DNA of 21,226 nucleotides from Kordia sp045105435 (GCF_045105435.1 NZ_JBGCDL010000019.1:1-21226); one strand, 5' to 3'. Positions 7,975 through 15,806 are shown, numbered from the stretch's first letter. Notes: generated by a model not told the origin, from the sequence alone. Numbers and translations: made by a program.

Positions 7975-8892
7975 CTACACAATAATCGATTTTCCGTTAG
8001 CAATTACGTTCTTTTCATCATCAAAGTAAAAATCAACTCTTCCCACATAAATTCCGTACGCACCAACTTGATTTACTAAAACAGATTCTCCCTTGCTATT
8101 TTTTTCAATCGTAGGTTTTGGTAAAAAAGTATGTGTATGTCCACCAATAATCAAATCAATATCTTTGGTAGCGCGTGCTAATTTTAAATCAGAAGGTCGT
8201 TACGGGGTTCTCTTGTAATTATATCCGATGTGAGACAAACAAATGACCAAATCGCACTTTTCATCTTCTTTCAAAATACGACTCATATCTTGCGCAGATT
8301 CAACAGGATCGTTATATACAGTTTCTTTGTACATGCGTTTATCTACCAAACCTTCAAGCTTTACACCAAGACCAAAAATTCCAATCTTAATGCCATCTTT
8401 CATAAAAATTTTATACGGTTTTACGTGCGTATCTAAAACAGTATTTTTAAAGTCGTAATTGGCAGAAACGAAATCAAAATTAGCATTTGGTAACTGCGCG
8501 TATAACCCGTCAATTCCATTATCATAATCGTGGTTTCCAATCGTAGCCAAATCGTACTTCATCATACTCATCAGTTTAAATTCCAATTCGCCACCGTAAT
8601 AATTAAAATACGGCGTTCCTTGAAAAATATCACCAGCGTCCAATAACAATGTATTTGGATTCTCTTTTCTAATATTTGCAATCAAACTTGCTCTACGTGC
8701 TGCACCACCTTGATTCGGATTTCTTGGATGATCGGCTTCAAAAGGATCAATATGACTGTGCACGTCATTAGTATGTAAAATGGTAATATGTTTCTTTGCT
8801 GAACTCGCTGTAAAACTCTGCAATGACAAACCTCCTAAAGTGACAAAAGCACTAGAAGCCAACGAATTTTGTATAAAATCTCTTCTTTTCAT
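7975..8892 (-). pseudogene. Tat metallophosphatase (5'-nucleotidase N-terminal domain), interrupted by an in-frame stop
   Basis: Read from 8892 leftward, the protein starts with a Tat signal (MKRRDFIQNSLASS). It has the metallophosphoesterase motifs of UshA-type nucleotidases: TNDVHSH (Asp43, His45), LLDAGDIFQGTPYF and TIGNHDYDNG. After LSHIGYNYKRTP (residue 230) there is a TAA at 8200-8202. Reading on in the same frame gives RPSDLKLARATKDIDLIIGG, then HTHTFLPKP and the normal C-terminal strands (VLVNQVGAYGIYVGRVDF), ending at a TAG at 7975-7977. The whole frame is 305 codons, the usual length for this domain. The truncated 230-residue product would lack the GGHTH metal ligands and should be inactive. 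This is one nonsense codon, not a frameshift. A sequencing error or a very recent mutation are both possible. No ATG restarts the C-terminal part. Confidence 0.85.
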
Positions 8893-8904
8893 TTCTTAGT
8901 TGGG

Positions 8905-9651
8905 TTATTGTTGTATAAATCTGCCATCAAGTTGTGCAGGAATCGTGTCAACAGTTTTAAAATAATCAATCATTGCAGTTCTAATCTTATAATTCAAGAC
9001 TTCCAAAGATTCTGGATTCTTCAAGAAATTCATTCGATCGCCACCATTTTGCAAATAATCAGATGTAACTACAGTGTATGTTTTTCCTGCTTCAATTGGT
9101 TTTCCGTTCACCAAAGCTTCCATCACTTTAAAATCTTTATCCAGTTTAATGGTCAAGCCAGAAATTGGATGCGCACGTTTTGCTTCCGCCAAATACGCCA
9201 CCATATTGTGTACATTTTCAGCAGTTAGCTCAGCCACAACAATCGAATTTTCAAAAGGCATTACATTAAAAGCAGTTCGTGTCTTAATTGGTCCTTTCGG
9301 GATTGGCGCACGAATTCCACCATGATTCAACAAGCAAATATCAATACTTTTACCTGTTCGTTTCTTATAAACAGGTTCACTCTGCGATCGTACCAAATCG
9401 GCCATTAAATTTCCAATGGTAGTCTCAAGTTTACCATCATTCTTATGCATATCTTTTGGAGCATAACTCAGTATTTTTTCCATATCCTCTTGGATACGTT
9501 CGCGATAAGGCTTGATAAAATCTTCAATATCCTGATTGGTAAGCAAAGAATCACTTACAGTAATACGTTTTCCTTCAATTTTAGAAACTTGTTTTTTTAC
9601 GGCACAAGAAATGACTAAAAATAAAATGAGAATCGGAATAATTTTTTTCAT
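8905..9651 (-). CDS. 5'-nucleotidase C-terminal domain lipoprotein
   Basis: A 248-residue lipoprotein: MKKIIPILILFLVISC gives a signal peptide with lipobox Cys16. The body matches the substrate-binding C-terminal domain of UshA-type 5'-nucleotidases: LETTIGNLMADLV, NHGGIRAPIPKGPI, PFENSIVV and YTVVTSDYLQNGGDR. It has no metallophosphoesterase domain. That half is encoded by the gene 12 bases downstream, so the two-domain enzyme is split into two co-transcribed genes, an arrangement common in flavobacteria. The pair would hydrolyse nucleotides or related phosphate esters outside the cytoplasm to recover nucleoside and phosphate. With the partner interrupted, this protein may have lost its catalytic mate. 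The gene reads on the minus strand and is the first gene of its unit; no perfect -7 motif is visible upstream. Confidence 0.9.
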   Translation of the reverse strand: MKKIIPILILFLVISCAVKKQVSKIEGKRITVSDSLLTNQDIEDFIKPYRERIQEDMEKILSYAPKDMHKNDGKLETTIGNLMADLVRSQSEPVYKKRTGKSIDICLLNHGGIRAPIPKGPIKTRTAFNVMPFENSIVVAELTAENVHNMVAYLAEAKRAHPISGLTIKLDKDFKVMEALVNGKPIEAGKTYTVVTSDYLQNGGDRMNFLKNPESLEVLNYKIRTAMIDYFKTVDTIPAQLDGRFIQQ

Positions 9652-9882
9652 AAAAACTAAATATGTGGCAAATTATAAAAAATACAAGATATCGTCATAG
9701 CCAATTACACTAAATAATTGTAAAACCACACACTTTTTTTGTGATTACTTGTCAAAATTCAACGTTCGTTGTTAAAAAACGACGCTTACGAAATAATTTT
9801 TTTCTTCTGCAAAACTCCACGTAACTTCGTATATAACTAACGTTTGCGGGGAAAAACAGTAGTTGTATAATTTTAGAAGATA

Positions 9883-9915
9883 AGAGGCGTATGTACAAAC
9901 ATGCGCCTCTTTTTT
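9883..9915 (+). terminator. Rho-independent terminator without an upstream gene
   Basis: A 12-base stem AGAGGCGTATGT (9883-9894) pairs with ACATGCGCCTCT (9899-9910), with one G-T type pair, around an ACAA loop. A run of T (9911-9915) follows. The T-run side makes it act on rightward transcripts. Confidence 0.8.
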
Positions 9916-9927
9916 GTGGAAAAAGAG

Positions 9928-9935
9928 TATTTTTG
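9928..9935 (+). promoter_or_regulatory. Predicted -7 element for DUF6913-dapA
   Basis: TATTTTTG matches TAnnTTTG exactly and lies 20 bases before the ATG at 9956. No well-spaced TTG is visible upstream. It sits downstream of the terminator, so this unit is insulated from anything transcribed before it. Confidence 0.55.
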
Positions 9936-9955
9936 TCAAATATCAATTCGCATAC

Positions 9956-10465
9956 ATGTTTTTAAAAGGATTACAATACAAATCAGCTCAGAAAGCACTT
10001 ACGAAAAAGCTGCGCAATACCGCAACAAAGGAAGTGAATACCAAAACGATTCAAACTGTTGGAGTTATTGTAAATGCTGATGTAACAGAGAATTTTGAAC
10101 ACATCATCAAAACATTGCAACTAAATGTAGTAGTAGACGTGTTATGCTATCATAAAAATTTTCAAAAAACGCGCCAAGTAACGTATCCTGTTTTTTATGA
10201 AAAAGACTTTGGTTGGAAAGGAAAACCAAAAACAACCGAATTAAAAGAATTTTTAGACAAACCTTACGATTTATTGATCAGTTATTACAGTGATGATCTT
10301 GTACCATTACAATTAGCTTCAGGTTTGCAAAAAGCAACTTTTAAAGTGGGTATTGCAGGAAGTAGTCAGGAAATACATGACGTTATCATTCAAACCAAAG
10401 AAGACGAAATTGCAACATTTGCAAAAGAACTACATACATATTTACACATACTAAATAAATTATAA
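9956..10465 (+). CDS. DUF6913 family protein
   Basis: A 169-residue soluble protein starting MFLKGLQYKSAQKALTKKL. I chose the ATG at 9956 because the promoter motif at 9928-9935 falls inside the longer frame that would begin at 9914. The basic N-terminus is followed by an alternating strand/helix region: TVGVIVNADVTENFEHIIK, VVVDVLCYHKNF, YDLLISYYSDDLVPLQLAS and TFKVGIAGSS. It resembles the uncharacterised DUF6913 proteins found beside dapA in Bacteroidota; this assignment is from memory of that gene order. The gap to dapA is 2 bases, so the two genes are almost certainly co-transcribed. No enzyme motif is recognisable. Confidence 0.72.
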   Translation: MFLKGLQYKSAQKALTKKLRNTATKEVNTKTIQTVGVIVNADVTENFEHIIKTLQLNVVVDVLCYHKNFQKTRQVTYPVFYEKDFGWKGKPKTTELKEFLDKPYDLLISYYSDDLVPLQLASGLQKATFKVGIAGSSQEIHDVIIQTKEDEIATFAKELHTYLHILNKL

Positions 10466-10467
10466 TA

Positions 10468-11349
10468 ATGAAGAAATTCATCGGAACTGGAGTTGCATTA
10501 GTGACACCTTTTAATACAGACTCTTCAGTAGATACCAACGCATTAACAGCTATTGTTGAACATGTAATTGCAGGCGGAATAGAATACTTAGTCGTTTTAG
10601 GAACAACCGCAGAAAGTGCCGTGTTGACAAGTGAAGAAAAACAGTTGGTCATTGATACAGTTCTAAAAGCAAATAACATGCGTTTGCCTATTGTTTTAGG
10701 AATAGGAGGAAACAATACTGCTGCCGTTGTGCATGAATTAAAAACTACAAACTTACAAGGTATTGATGCTGTTTTGTCGGTTTCTCCATATTATAACAAA
10801 CCAACGCAAGAAGGAATATATCAGCATTTCAAAGCAATTGCAGCAGCAAGTCCAAAACCAATTATAATATACAATGTGCCTGGAAGAACGGCGAGTAATA
10901 TGTTGCCAAAAACGGTCGTTAGATTGGCAAATGATTTTGAAAATATTATCGGAGTAAAAGAAGCGGCAGGCGATATAGTACAGGCCATGAAACTTATAAA
11001 AGACGTGCCAGAAGATTTCTTGGTTATTTCGGGTGATGATATGATTACGCTACCAATGGTTTTTGCCGGTGGCGCAGGTGTTATTTCGGTGATTGGACAA
11101 GGATATCCAAAAGAATTTTCGGAAATGGTACGCTTAGGATTGGCAGGAAATATAAAACAAGCAAACGCACTTCATTACAAAATGATGCCTGCAATAGATT
11201 ATATTTTTGAAGAAGGAAATCCTGCGGGAATCAAAGCTGTTTTCGAAAAATTAAAACTAGCTACTGCTACCGTTCGTTTGCCTTTAATAGAAGCTTCGGA
11301 AGGACTCAAACAAAAATTACATACGCTTACAGATGATTTGAAAGCATAA
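10468..11349 (+). CDS. dapA: 4-hydroxy-tetrahydrodipicolinate synthase DapA
   Basis: DapA condenses pyruvate with aspartate semialdehyde in the first committed step of lysine and meso-diaminopimelate synthesis. The 293 residues form the expected TIM barrel. Catalytic residues are all present: Thr46 and Thr47 in LGTTAES, Tyr135 in IIIYNVPGRT, Arg140 in the same motif, and the Schiff-base Lys164 in IGVKEAAGD. SPYYNKPTQEG (106-116) is a family signature. The motif usually written GTTGES is GTTAES here. The gene lies between DUF6913 (2 bases) and a potassium channel gene (6 bases) in an apparent operon. Confidence 0.96.
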   Translation: MKKFIGTGVALVTPFNTDSSVDTNALTAIVEHVIAGGIEYLVVLGTTAESAVLTSEEKQLVIDTVLKANNMRLPIVLGIGGNNTAAVVHELKTTNLQGIDAVLSVSPYYNKPTQEGIYQHFKAIAAASPKPIIIYNVPGRTASNMLPKTVVRLANDFENIIGVKEAAGDIVQAMKLIKDVPEDFLVISGDDMITLPMVFAGGAGVISVIGQGYPKEFSEMVRLGLAGNIKQANALHYKMMPAIDYIFEEGNPAGIKAVFEKLKLATATVRLPLIEASEGLKQKLHTLTDDLKA

Positions 11350-11355
11350 AAATAA

Positions 11356-12273
11356 ATGGCAAAAAAAGTAAAAGATCCAGGCTTAGGTGAAGCATCTGTT
11401 ACAAGTGCAAAACGAATTGTAAACAAAGATGGTTCGTTCAACATTAAACATGTACACAGAAAAACAGGAATTTCTGCATTGTATACGTATTTAGTTGATA
11501 TCAGTTGGACACATTTTTTCTGTTTGGTCTTCTTAGTATATTTCATTATCAACATTACATTTGCAACTATATATGTAACAATTGGAGTGCAGTACATCTC
11601 AGTAGAACCGCAAGGTTTCTTTATCGATTTTGTGAATGCTTTTTTCTTTTCTTCGCAAACCATTACAACTTTAGGTTACGGAGCTATGGCGCCAACAAGC
11701 ATTATTACAGGAATTGTTTCAAGTTTTCAGGCGTTGATCGGATTGTTAAGTTTCTCATTCGTAACAGGACTTTTATACGGACGTTTTTCCAAACCAAAAG
11801 CATCTATAGAATTCAGTGATGAAATAATTTACCGCGACTTTAAAGAAGGAAAAGCATTAATGTTTCGGTTGATGAATAGCAAAAAAGATGTCATGATAAA
11901 CCCGACTGTAAAAGTCACTTTGGCTATAACAGAAGCAGACCAAGCACACGGATATCAACGTAATTTTTATCAGCTTGAGCTGGAAAGAGATCACATTACC
12001 TATTTGCCAACCACATGGACATTGGTACATGAAATTACAGAAGAATCACCAATCTATAAATTTTCTGAAAAAGAACTCAAAACACTCAATGGCGAGTTCT
12101 TAATTATGGTTTCTTATTATGATGAAGCCTTCAATGAAGAAGTGTACAAACTACATTCGTATACGTTTGAAGAATTAGTAATGAATGTTGCTTTTGAAAA
12201 AGCCTTCTATTATGATGAAGACGGATTTACCGTATTAGATCATCATAAAATAAGCAATACTAGGAAAATGTAA
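11356..12273 (+). CDS. Inward-rectifier (KirBac-type) potassium channel
   Basis: A 305-residue channel subunit expected to assemble as a tetramer in the inner membrane. An amphipathic slide helix (about 42-52, LYTYLVDISW) precedes transmembrane helix 1 (about 53-73). A pore helix then leads to the selectivity filter TITTLGYG (102-109), followed by transmembrane helix 2 (about 114-138). From about 140 to 300 there is a beta-rich cytoplasmic domain (KPKASIEFSDEIIYRDF, ALMFRLMNSK), as in Kir channels. The GYG filter indicates K+ selectivity. It begins 6 bases after dapA, so it is probably in the same transcript, though a functional link with lysine synthesis is not obvious. Gating ligands cannot be read from the sequence. 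Confidence 0.92.
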   Translation: MAKKVKDPGLGEASVTSAKRIVNKDGSFNIKHVHRKTGISALYTYLVDISWTHFFCLVFLVYFIINITFATIYVTIGVQYISVEPQGFFIDFVNAFFFSSQTITTLGYGAMAPTSIITGIVSSFQALIGLLSFSFVTGLLYGRFSKPKASIEFSDEIIYRDFKEGKALMFRLMNSKKDVMINPTVKVTLAITEADQAHGYQRNFYQLELERDHITYLPTTWTLVHEITEESPIYKFSEKELKTLNGEFLIMVSYYDEAFNEEVYKLHSYTFEELVMNVAFEKAFYYDEDGFTVLDHHKISNTRKM

Positions 12274-12554
12274 ACGGGACTAGTTTTTTCTCAAATTACA
12301 AAATAATAAGCAAGTATTTCAAAAAAAATACTTACGAAAACCCCACGAAAAATAGATGTTTTAATGAGTCTAAAAGGCGCAGCCGCTCTACTAGCGAAGC
12401 GATCTAATAGTGTCAGCGATCTAACAGCGTCAGCGATCCGTGAGCAATAGCGAACTAAACAAAAAAGTTAAAACTATGGTAAAGAATACTAAAATCAGAT
12501 TTGTAAAGTTATTTTAGCGCTTTAAAAATGTTTTCATAATACATAATAAATACC
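12274..12554. other. Intergenic region with a short hairpin and a 17-bp tandem repeat
   Basis: No gene is visible on either strand. It contains an AAGTATTT/AAATACTT hairpin at 12312-12333 without a T-run, which is a poor terminator. The 17-bp repeat array is at 12381-12459. AT-rich sequence then runs to the bamD promoter motif. Confidence 0.55.
12381..12459. repeat. 17-bp degenerate tandem repeat, about 4.6 units
   Basis: Units start at 12381, 12398, 12415, 12432 and 12449. The second and third are nearly identical (AGCGATCTAATAGTGTC and AGCGATCTAACAGCGTC), and the others share the AGCG or AGCC start. The array is visibly richer in G and C than the AT-rich sequence on both sides. It is too short and too regular in period to be a CRISPR. 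Confidence 0.75.
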
Positions 12555-12562
12555 TATTTTTG
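12555..12562 (+). promoter_or_regulatory. Predicted -7 element of the bamD operon
   Basis: TATTTTTG is an exact TAnnTTTG match only 4 bases before an ATG at 12567. Transcription would begin at about that ATG, which favours the in-frame ATG at 12579 as the real bamD start. Confidence 0.6.
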
Positions 12563-12578
12563 CCAGATGTTTAAAAAG

Positions 12579-13373
12579 ATGAGGAAATTTCTATACCTAA
12601 TTTTAGCTGTTGTTACGCTTGCTTCTTGTAGTGAATACCAAAAAGCATTAAAGTCGGAAGATACGAAAGTAAAATACGAACTTGCAGAACGCTTTTATAA
12701 AGAAAAAAAGTTTAAAAAGTCAAGTAGACTTTTCGAGCAAATTGTGCCTAAATATAGAGGAAAACCACAAGGTGAACGTGTTACGTTTTTATACGGACGT
12801 ACATTATTTGAAATAGAACAATACATTGTTTCAGGATATCAGTTTGAGCGTTTTGTACGTTCATACCCAAAAAGTGATAGTGTACAAGTAGCTTCTTATT
12901 TTGAAGCAAAAAGCTATTACATGCAATCGCCTCGTTACAGTATCGATCAAAGAGAAACGATGACGGCAATTAATAAATTGCAAGGATTTATCAATAACTA
13001 TCCAGAATCAGCATATCTTGATAGTGCCAATGAAATGGTAAGTGAATTAACCACTAAGATTGAAAAGAAAGCATACGAAATTGCAAAACAATACAATACC
13101 ATTTCAGATTATAAATCAGCAATTAAAACAACAGAGAACTTTCTTTCAGATTTCCCAGGAACATCTTTTAGAGAAGATGCAATGTATTTAAAGCTTGACG
13201 CGACGTACAACTTAGCAATACGAAGTTTTACTACATTAATGGAAGATCGATTGAATGAAGCTTCATCAGCGTACAAAACGTTGGTTAAGTTTTATCCAGA
13301 GTCAAAATATAAAGAAGAAGCCGATAAAATTATGGCTTCAATAACAGAAGAATTAGCAAAAATTTCAAAATAA
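12579..13373 (+). CDS. bamD: Outer membrane assembly lipoprotein BamD
   Basis: BamD is a periplasm-facing lipoprotein of the BAM complex that inserts beta-barrel proteins into the outer membrane. I start it at 12579 (MRKFLYLILAVVTLASC, lipobox Cys17), 264 residues, because the promoter motif nearly touches the in-frame ATG at 12567, which would add MFKK. After the lipobox, the protein is helical with tetratricopeptide-like pairs: AERFYKEKKFKKSSRLFEQI, then FVRSYPKSDSVQVASYFEAK, and SDYKSAIKTTENFLSDFPGT. The repeated YP.S or FPG.S turns are typical of YfiO/BamD. It is followed after 5 bases by rpoZ, and the operon continues to coaBC and DUF4835. Confidence 0.93.
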   Translation: MRKFLYLILAVVTLASCSEYQKALKSEDTKVKYELAERFYKEKKFKKSSRLFEQIVPKYRGKPQGERVTFLYGRTLFEIEQYIVSGYQFERFVRSYPKSDSVQVASYFEAKSYYMQSPRYSIDQRETMTAINKLQGFINNYPESAYLDSANEMVSELTTKIEKKAYEIAKQYNTISDYKSAIKTTENFLSDFPGTSFREDAMYLKLDATYNLAIRSFTTLMEDRLNEASSAYKTLVKFYPESKYKEEADKIMASITEELAKISK

Positions 13374-13378
13374 TAAAT

Positions 13379-13705
13379 ATGGTTGATATTAAAAACTTAG
13401 ACGCTCCAATAAGCACTACAACAGTTGAAAGAAATCAATTTGATGCGCCAACAGACAACATTTATGAAGCAATTTCAGTTGTAGCAAAAAGAGCAATTCA
13501 AATCAACTCTGAAATCAAGAAAGAATTAATCGAGAAATTAGACGAATTTGCTACGCACAACGACAGTTTAGAAGAAATCTTCGAAAACAAAGAGCAAATC
13601 GAAGTATCTAAATTCTACGAAAAACTTCCAAAGCCACATGCAATTGCAGTACACGAATGGTTGGAAGACAAAATATACTACCGTAACACAAAAGAAGAAG
13701 CTTAA
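13379..13705 (+). CDS. rpoZ: RNA polymerase omega subunit (Bacteroidota type)
   Basis: A 108-residue protein with the core helix of Bacteroidota omega: NIYEAISVVAKRAIQINSEI (about 27-46). It continues with KKELIEKLDEF, then EEIFENKEQIEVSKFYEKLP and HEWLEDKIYYR. The omega subunit stabilises assembly of the beta' chain of RNA polymerase. The N-terminal 25 residues are polar and probably flexible. It is located directly between bamD (5 bases) and coaBC (3 bases). A neighbouring coaBC gene is also seen beside rpoZ in other phyla, which supports the call. Confidence 0.92.
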   Translation: MVDIKNLDAPISTTTVERNQFDAPTDNIYEAISVVAKRAIQINSEIKKELIEKLDEFATHNDSLEEIFENKEQIEVSKFYEKLPKPHAIAVHEWLEDKIYYRNTKEEA

Positions 13706-13708
13706 AAT

Positions 13709-14920
13709 ATGTCAATAATAAGGGGCAAAAAAGTAGTATTAGGCGTTACCGCTGGTATTGCCGCTTATAAAATAGCTTCTTTAGTACGGTTATTCATAAA
13801 AGCAGGCGCCGAAATCAAAGTGATTATGACGCCTGCTGCTAAAGACTTCATTACGCCATTAACGCTGTCTACCTTATCTAAAAATCCTGTGCATTCCTCT
13901 TTTACGAATGAAGAGGATGAAAATGATGTGTGGACAAACCACGTAGAGTTAGGATTGTGGGCAGATTTTATGTTGATTGCGCCAGCAACAGCAAACACGA
14001 TGTCTAAAATGGCATCCGGAAACAGCGATAACTTATTACTAGCAACGTACCTTTCTGCAAAATGTCCTGTATATTTTGCGCCCGCTATGGATTTGGATAT
14101 GTACAAACATCCATCCACAAAAAACTCATTTGAACAACTGACCAAATATGGAAATACTATGATTCCTGCTACAAGCGGCGAATTGGCAAGTGGTTTGGTT
14201 GGAGAAGGACGCATGGCAGAACCAGAAGATATCATTGCATTTATTGAAAAAGACATCTTAGACAAACTTCCGTTAAAAGGAAAAAAAGTTATGATTACCG
14301 CAGGACCAACCTACGAAGCTATTGATCCTGTACGTTTTATAGGAAATCATTCTTCGGGTAAAATGGGCTTCGAATTGGCGCGTGCGGCTGCCAACTTAGG
14401 TGCTGAGGTTACTTTAATTGCCGGGCCAAATCATCAAAGCATTTCACATTCGTCTGTAAATGTGGTGGATGTAATTAGTGCTGAAGATATGTACAAAGCG
14501 GCACACAACGATTTTTCATCAGCAGATATTGCCATTCTTTCTGCGGCTGTTGCCGATTATAAACCAAAAGATGTGGCATCTCAGAAAATAAAAAAGAAAG
14601 AATCATCGTTACATATTGAGTTGGTAAAAACAAAAGACATTCTAGCTTCGTTGGGCGACATCAAAAAAGCACAATTTCTAGTAGGTTTTGCTTTAGAAAC
14701 AAACAACGAATTAGAAAACGCCAAAGGAAAGCTTACACGTAAAAATTTAGACATGATTGTGCTAAATTCTTTAAACGACAAAGGAGCAGGATTTGGAAAA
14801 CCAACTAACAAAGTAACTATTATTGACAAAAAAATGAATACCTTAGCTTTTGGGTTAAAATCGAAAGCCGATGTAGCCATTGATATATTTAATGAAATTT
14901 TAAAGCGAATCCATGCGTAA
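13709..14920 (+). CDS. coaBC: Bifunctional CoaBC (phosphopantothenoylcysteine decarboxylase / phosphopantothenate-cysteine ligase)
   Basis: This enzyme performs two consecutive steps of coenzyme A synthesis. Residues 1-185 form the flavin-dependent decarboxylase CoaC: VVLGVTAGIAAYK at 9-21, active-site His78 in NHVELG, and APATANTMSKMASG. Residues 190-403 form the CTP-dependent ligase CoaB: ITAGPTYEAIDPVRFIGNHS (196-215), SSGKMGFELA, AAVADYKP and KTKDIL. Two CoaC positions differ from E. coli. The PxMNxxMW Asn is Asp128 (PAMDLDMY), and the proton-donating Cys158 equivalent is Ser161 (GELASGLVGEGRM). I recall similar residues in other Bacteroidota, so this is probably a lineage feature and not damage. 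It overlaps the next gene by 8 bases. Confidence 0.96.
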   Translation: MSIIRGKKVVLGVTAGIAAYKIASLVRLFIKAGAEIKVIMTPAAKDFITPLTLSTLSKNPVHSSFTNEEDENDVWTNHVELGLWADFMLIAPATANTMSKMASGNSDNLLLATYLSAKCPVYFAPAMDLDMYKHPSTKNSFEQLTKYGNTMIPATSGELASGLVGEGRMAEPEDIIAFIEKDILDKLPLKGKKVMITAGPTYEAIDPVRFIGNHSSGKMGFELARAAANLGAEVTLIAGPNHQSISHSSVNVVDVISAEDMYKAAHNDFSSADIAILSAAVADYKPKDVASQKIKKKESSLHIELVKTKDILASLGDIKKAQFLVGFALETNNELENAKGKLTRKNLDMIVLNSLNDKGAGFGKPTNKVTIIDKKMNTLAFGLKSKADVAIDIFNEILKRIHA

Positions 14921-15803
14921 CCTTGTTCTAAGTCTTTTACTTTTATGTGGAGTATCATTTGTAACTGCACAAGAAATCAACTGTCAAATTACCATTGACA
15001 CACAACAAGTCAATCAAACGAACCAGCAAATATTTAAAACGCTCGAACGTTCGTTAAACGACTTTGTAAACAAAACGCAATGGACCAACAAAAAATATAC
15101 TACTTCCGAGCGTATCAATTGTAGCATGGTCATCAATGTATCACAATACAATTCGGATGAATTTGTGGCAACGATTCAAGTACAATCGTCTCGTCCAATA
15201 TATAACTCATCGTTTGAGTCGCCTGTGTTTAACTACAACGATAGGCAATTTCGTTTTATCTATCAAGAATTTCAACCATTAGTATACAATCCAAATGCTT
15301 TTACATCAAACCTAGTTGCAGTAATTGCATACTATGTATATGTAGTTTTAGGAATTGATGCAGATACGTTTGCGCTTCGTGGCGGATCAGACTTTTATGC
15401 ACAAGCACAACAAATAGTAAACCTTTCACAATCAGGTCCGTTTCTTGGTTGGAAAGAAGCCGATGGAAATCGTACACGTTGGACATTATTAGACAACATG
15501 CTCAACAATACACACAAAGAATACAGAACTGTAATGTACAACTATCACAGAGTAGGTTTGGATGTTATGGCAGATGATCCACGTGCGGGAAAAGAAGCCA
15601 TCAGCGCAAGCATGGAAATCTTTAAAGCACTTAACAACCGTAGGCCAAATTCATTCCTATTACAAACATTTTTTGACGCCAAAGCAGAAGAAATTCAGCA
15701 AGTATTTTCGGGCGGACCTAAAATAAATGTAGTGCGTTTGGTGGAAACACTAAACAAAGTAGCACCATTCCACGCAACCAAGTGGGAAAAAATTAAATTC
15801 TGA
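14913..15803 (+). CDS. DUF4835 family secreted protein
   Basis: A 296-residue protein with a signal peptide (MRNLVLSLLLLCGVSFVTAQ, cleavage after the AQ at residue 20). It then has a beta-rich N-terminal half (EINCQITIDTQQVNQTNQQI, CSMVINVSQYNSDEFVATIQ). A conserved Y-rich middle includes FNYNDRQFRFIYQEFQPLVY and AYYVYVVLGIDADTFALRGG. The helical C-terminus reaches VVRLVETLNKVAPFHATKW. These match the uncharacterised DUF4835 proteins that Bacteroidota encode between coaBC and recN. Because it is exported and sits in the bamD operon, an envelope role is likely, but no activity is known to me. Its start overlaps coaBC by 8 bases, so translation is probably coupled. Confidence 0.85.
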   Translation: MRNLVLSLLLLCGVSFVTAQEINCQITIDTQQVNQTNQQIFKTLERSLNDFVNKTQWTNKKYTTSERINCSMVINVSQYNSDEFVATIQVQSSRPIYNSSFESPVFNYNDRQFRFIYQEFQPLVYNPNAFTSNLVAVIAYYVYVVLGIDADTFALRGGSDFYAQAQQIVNLSQSGPFLGWKEADGNRTRWTLLDNMLNNTHKEYRTVMYNYHRVGLDVMADDPRAGKEAISASMEIFKALNNRRPNSFLLQTFFDAKAEEIQQVFSGGPKINVVRLVETLNKVAPFHATKWEKIKF

Positions 15804-15806
15804 TTC

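Larger units (their letters stand above)
9652..9955. other. Divergent intergenic region with an orphan terminator
   Basis: This gap separates the minus-strand nucleotidase gene from the plus-strand DUF6913 gene. It holds a strong + strand terminator at 9883-9915 and the DUF6913 promoter motif at 9928-9935. A CAACGTTCGTTG inverted repeat lies near 9759-9770. No coding frame with protein-like character is visible on either strand. Because no + strand gene precedes the terminator, a small RNA ending there is possible. I could not find an exact TAnnTTTG promoter for it; TAACGTTTG near 9838-9846 is one base too long. Confidence 0.5.

Noticed and set aside
8905..9651. The separate nucleotidase C-terminal gene as the product of a frameshifted single UshA gene
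   Set aside because: It has its own signal peptide with lipobox and precedes the phosphatase gene in transcription order, the reverse of UshA domain order, so it is a true separate gene.
9752..9946. Minus-strand 64-codon frame in the divergent gap
   Set aside because: It overlaps the terminator and the DUF6913 promoter, has an odd Arg/Lys/Phe-rich composition and no recognisable similarity.
12312..12333. Hairpin AAGTATTT/AAATACTT as the terminator of the dapA-channel unit
   Set aside because: The stem is pure AT plus two GC pairs and no T-run follows, so it cannot be called a terminator with confidence.
12381..12459. 17-bp repeats as a CRISPR or an RNA gene
   Set aside because: No spacers, no cas genes, and no tRNA- or rRNA-like structure could be recognised.
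13765..14265. Long minus-strand open frame opposite coaBC
   Set aside because: It is the complement of a highly conserved gene, with no family resemblance or start signals of its own. The same applies to the minus-strand frames at 4415-4870 and 17079-17540.
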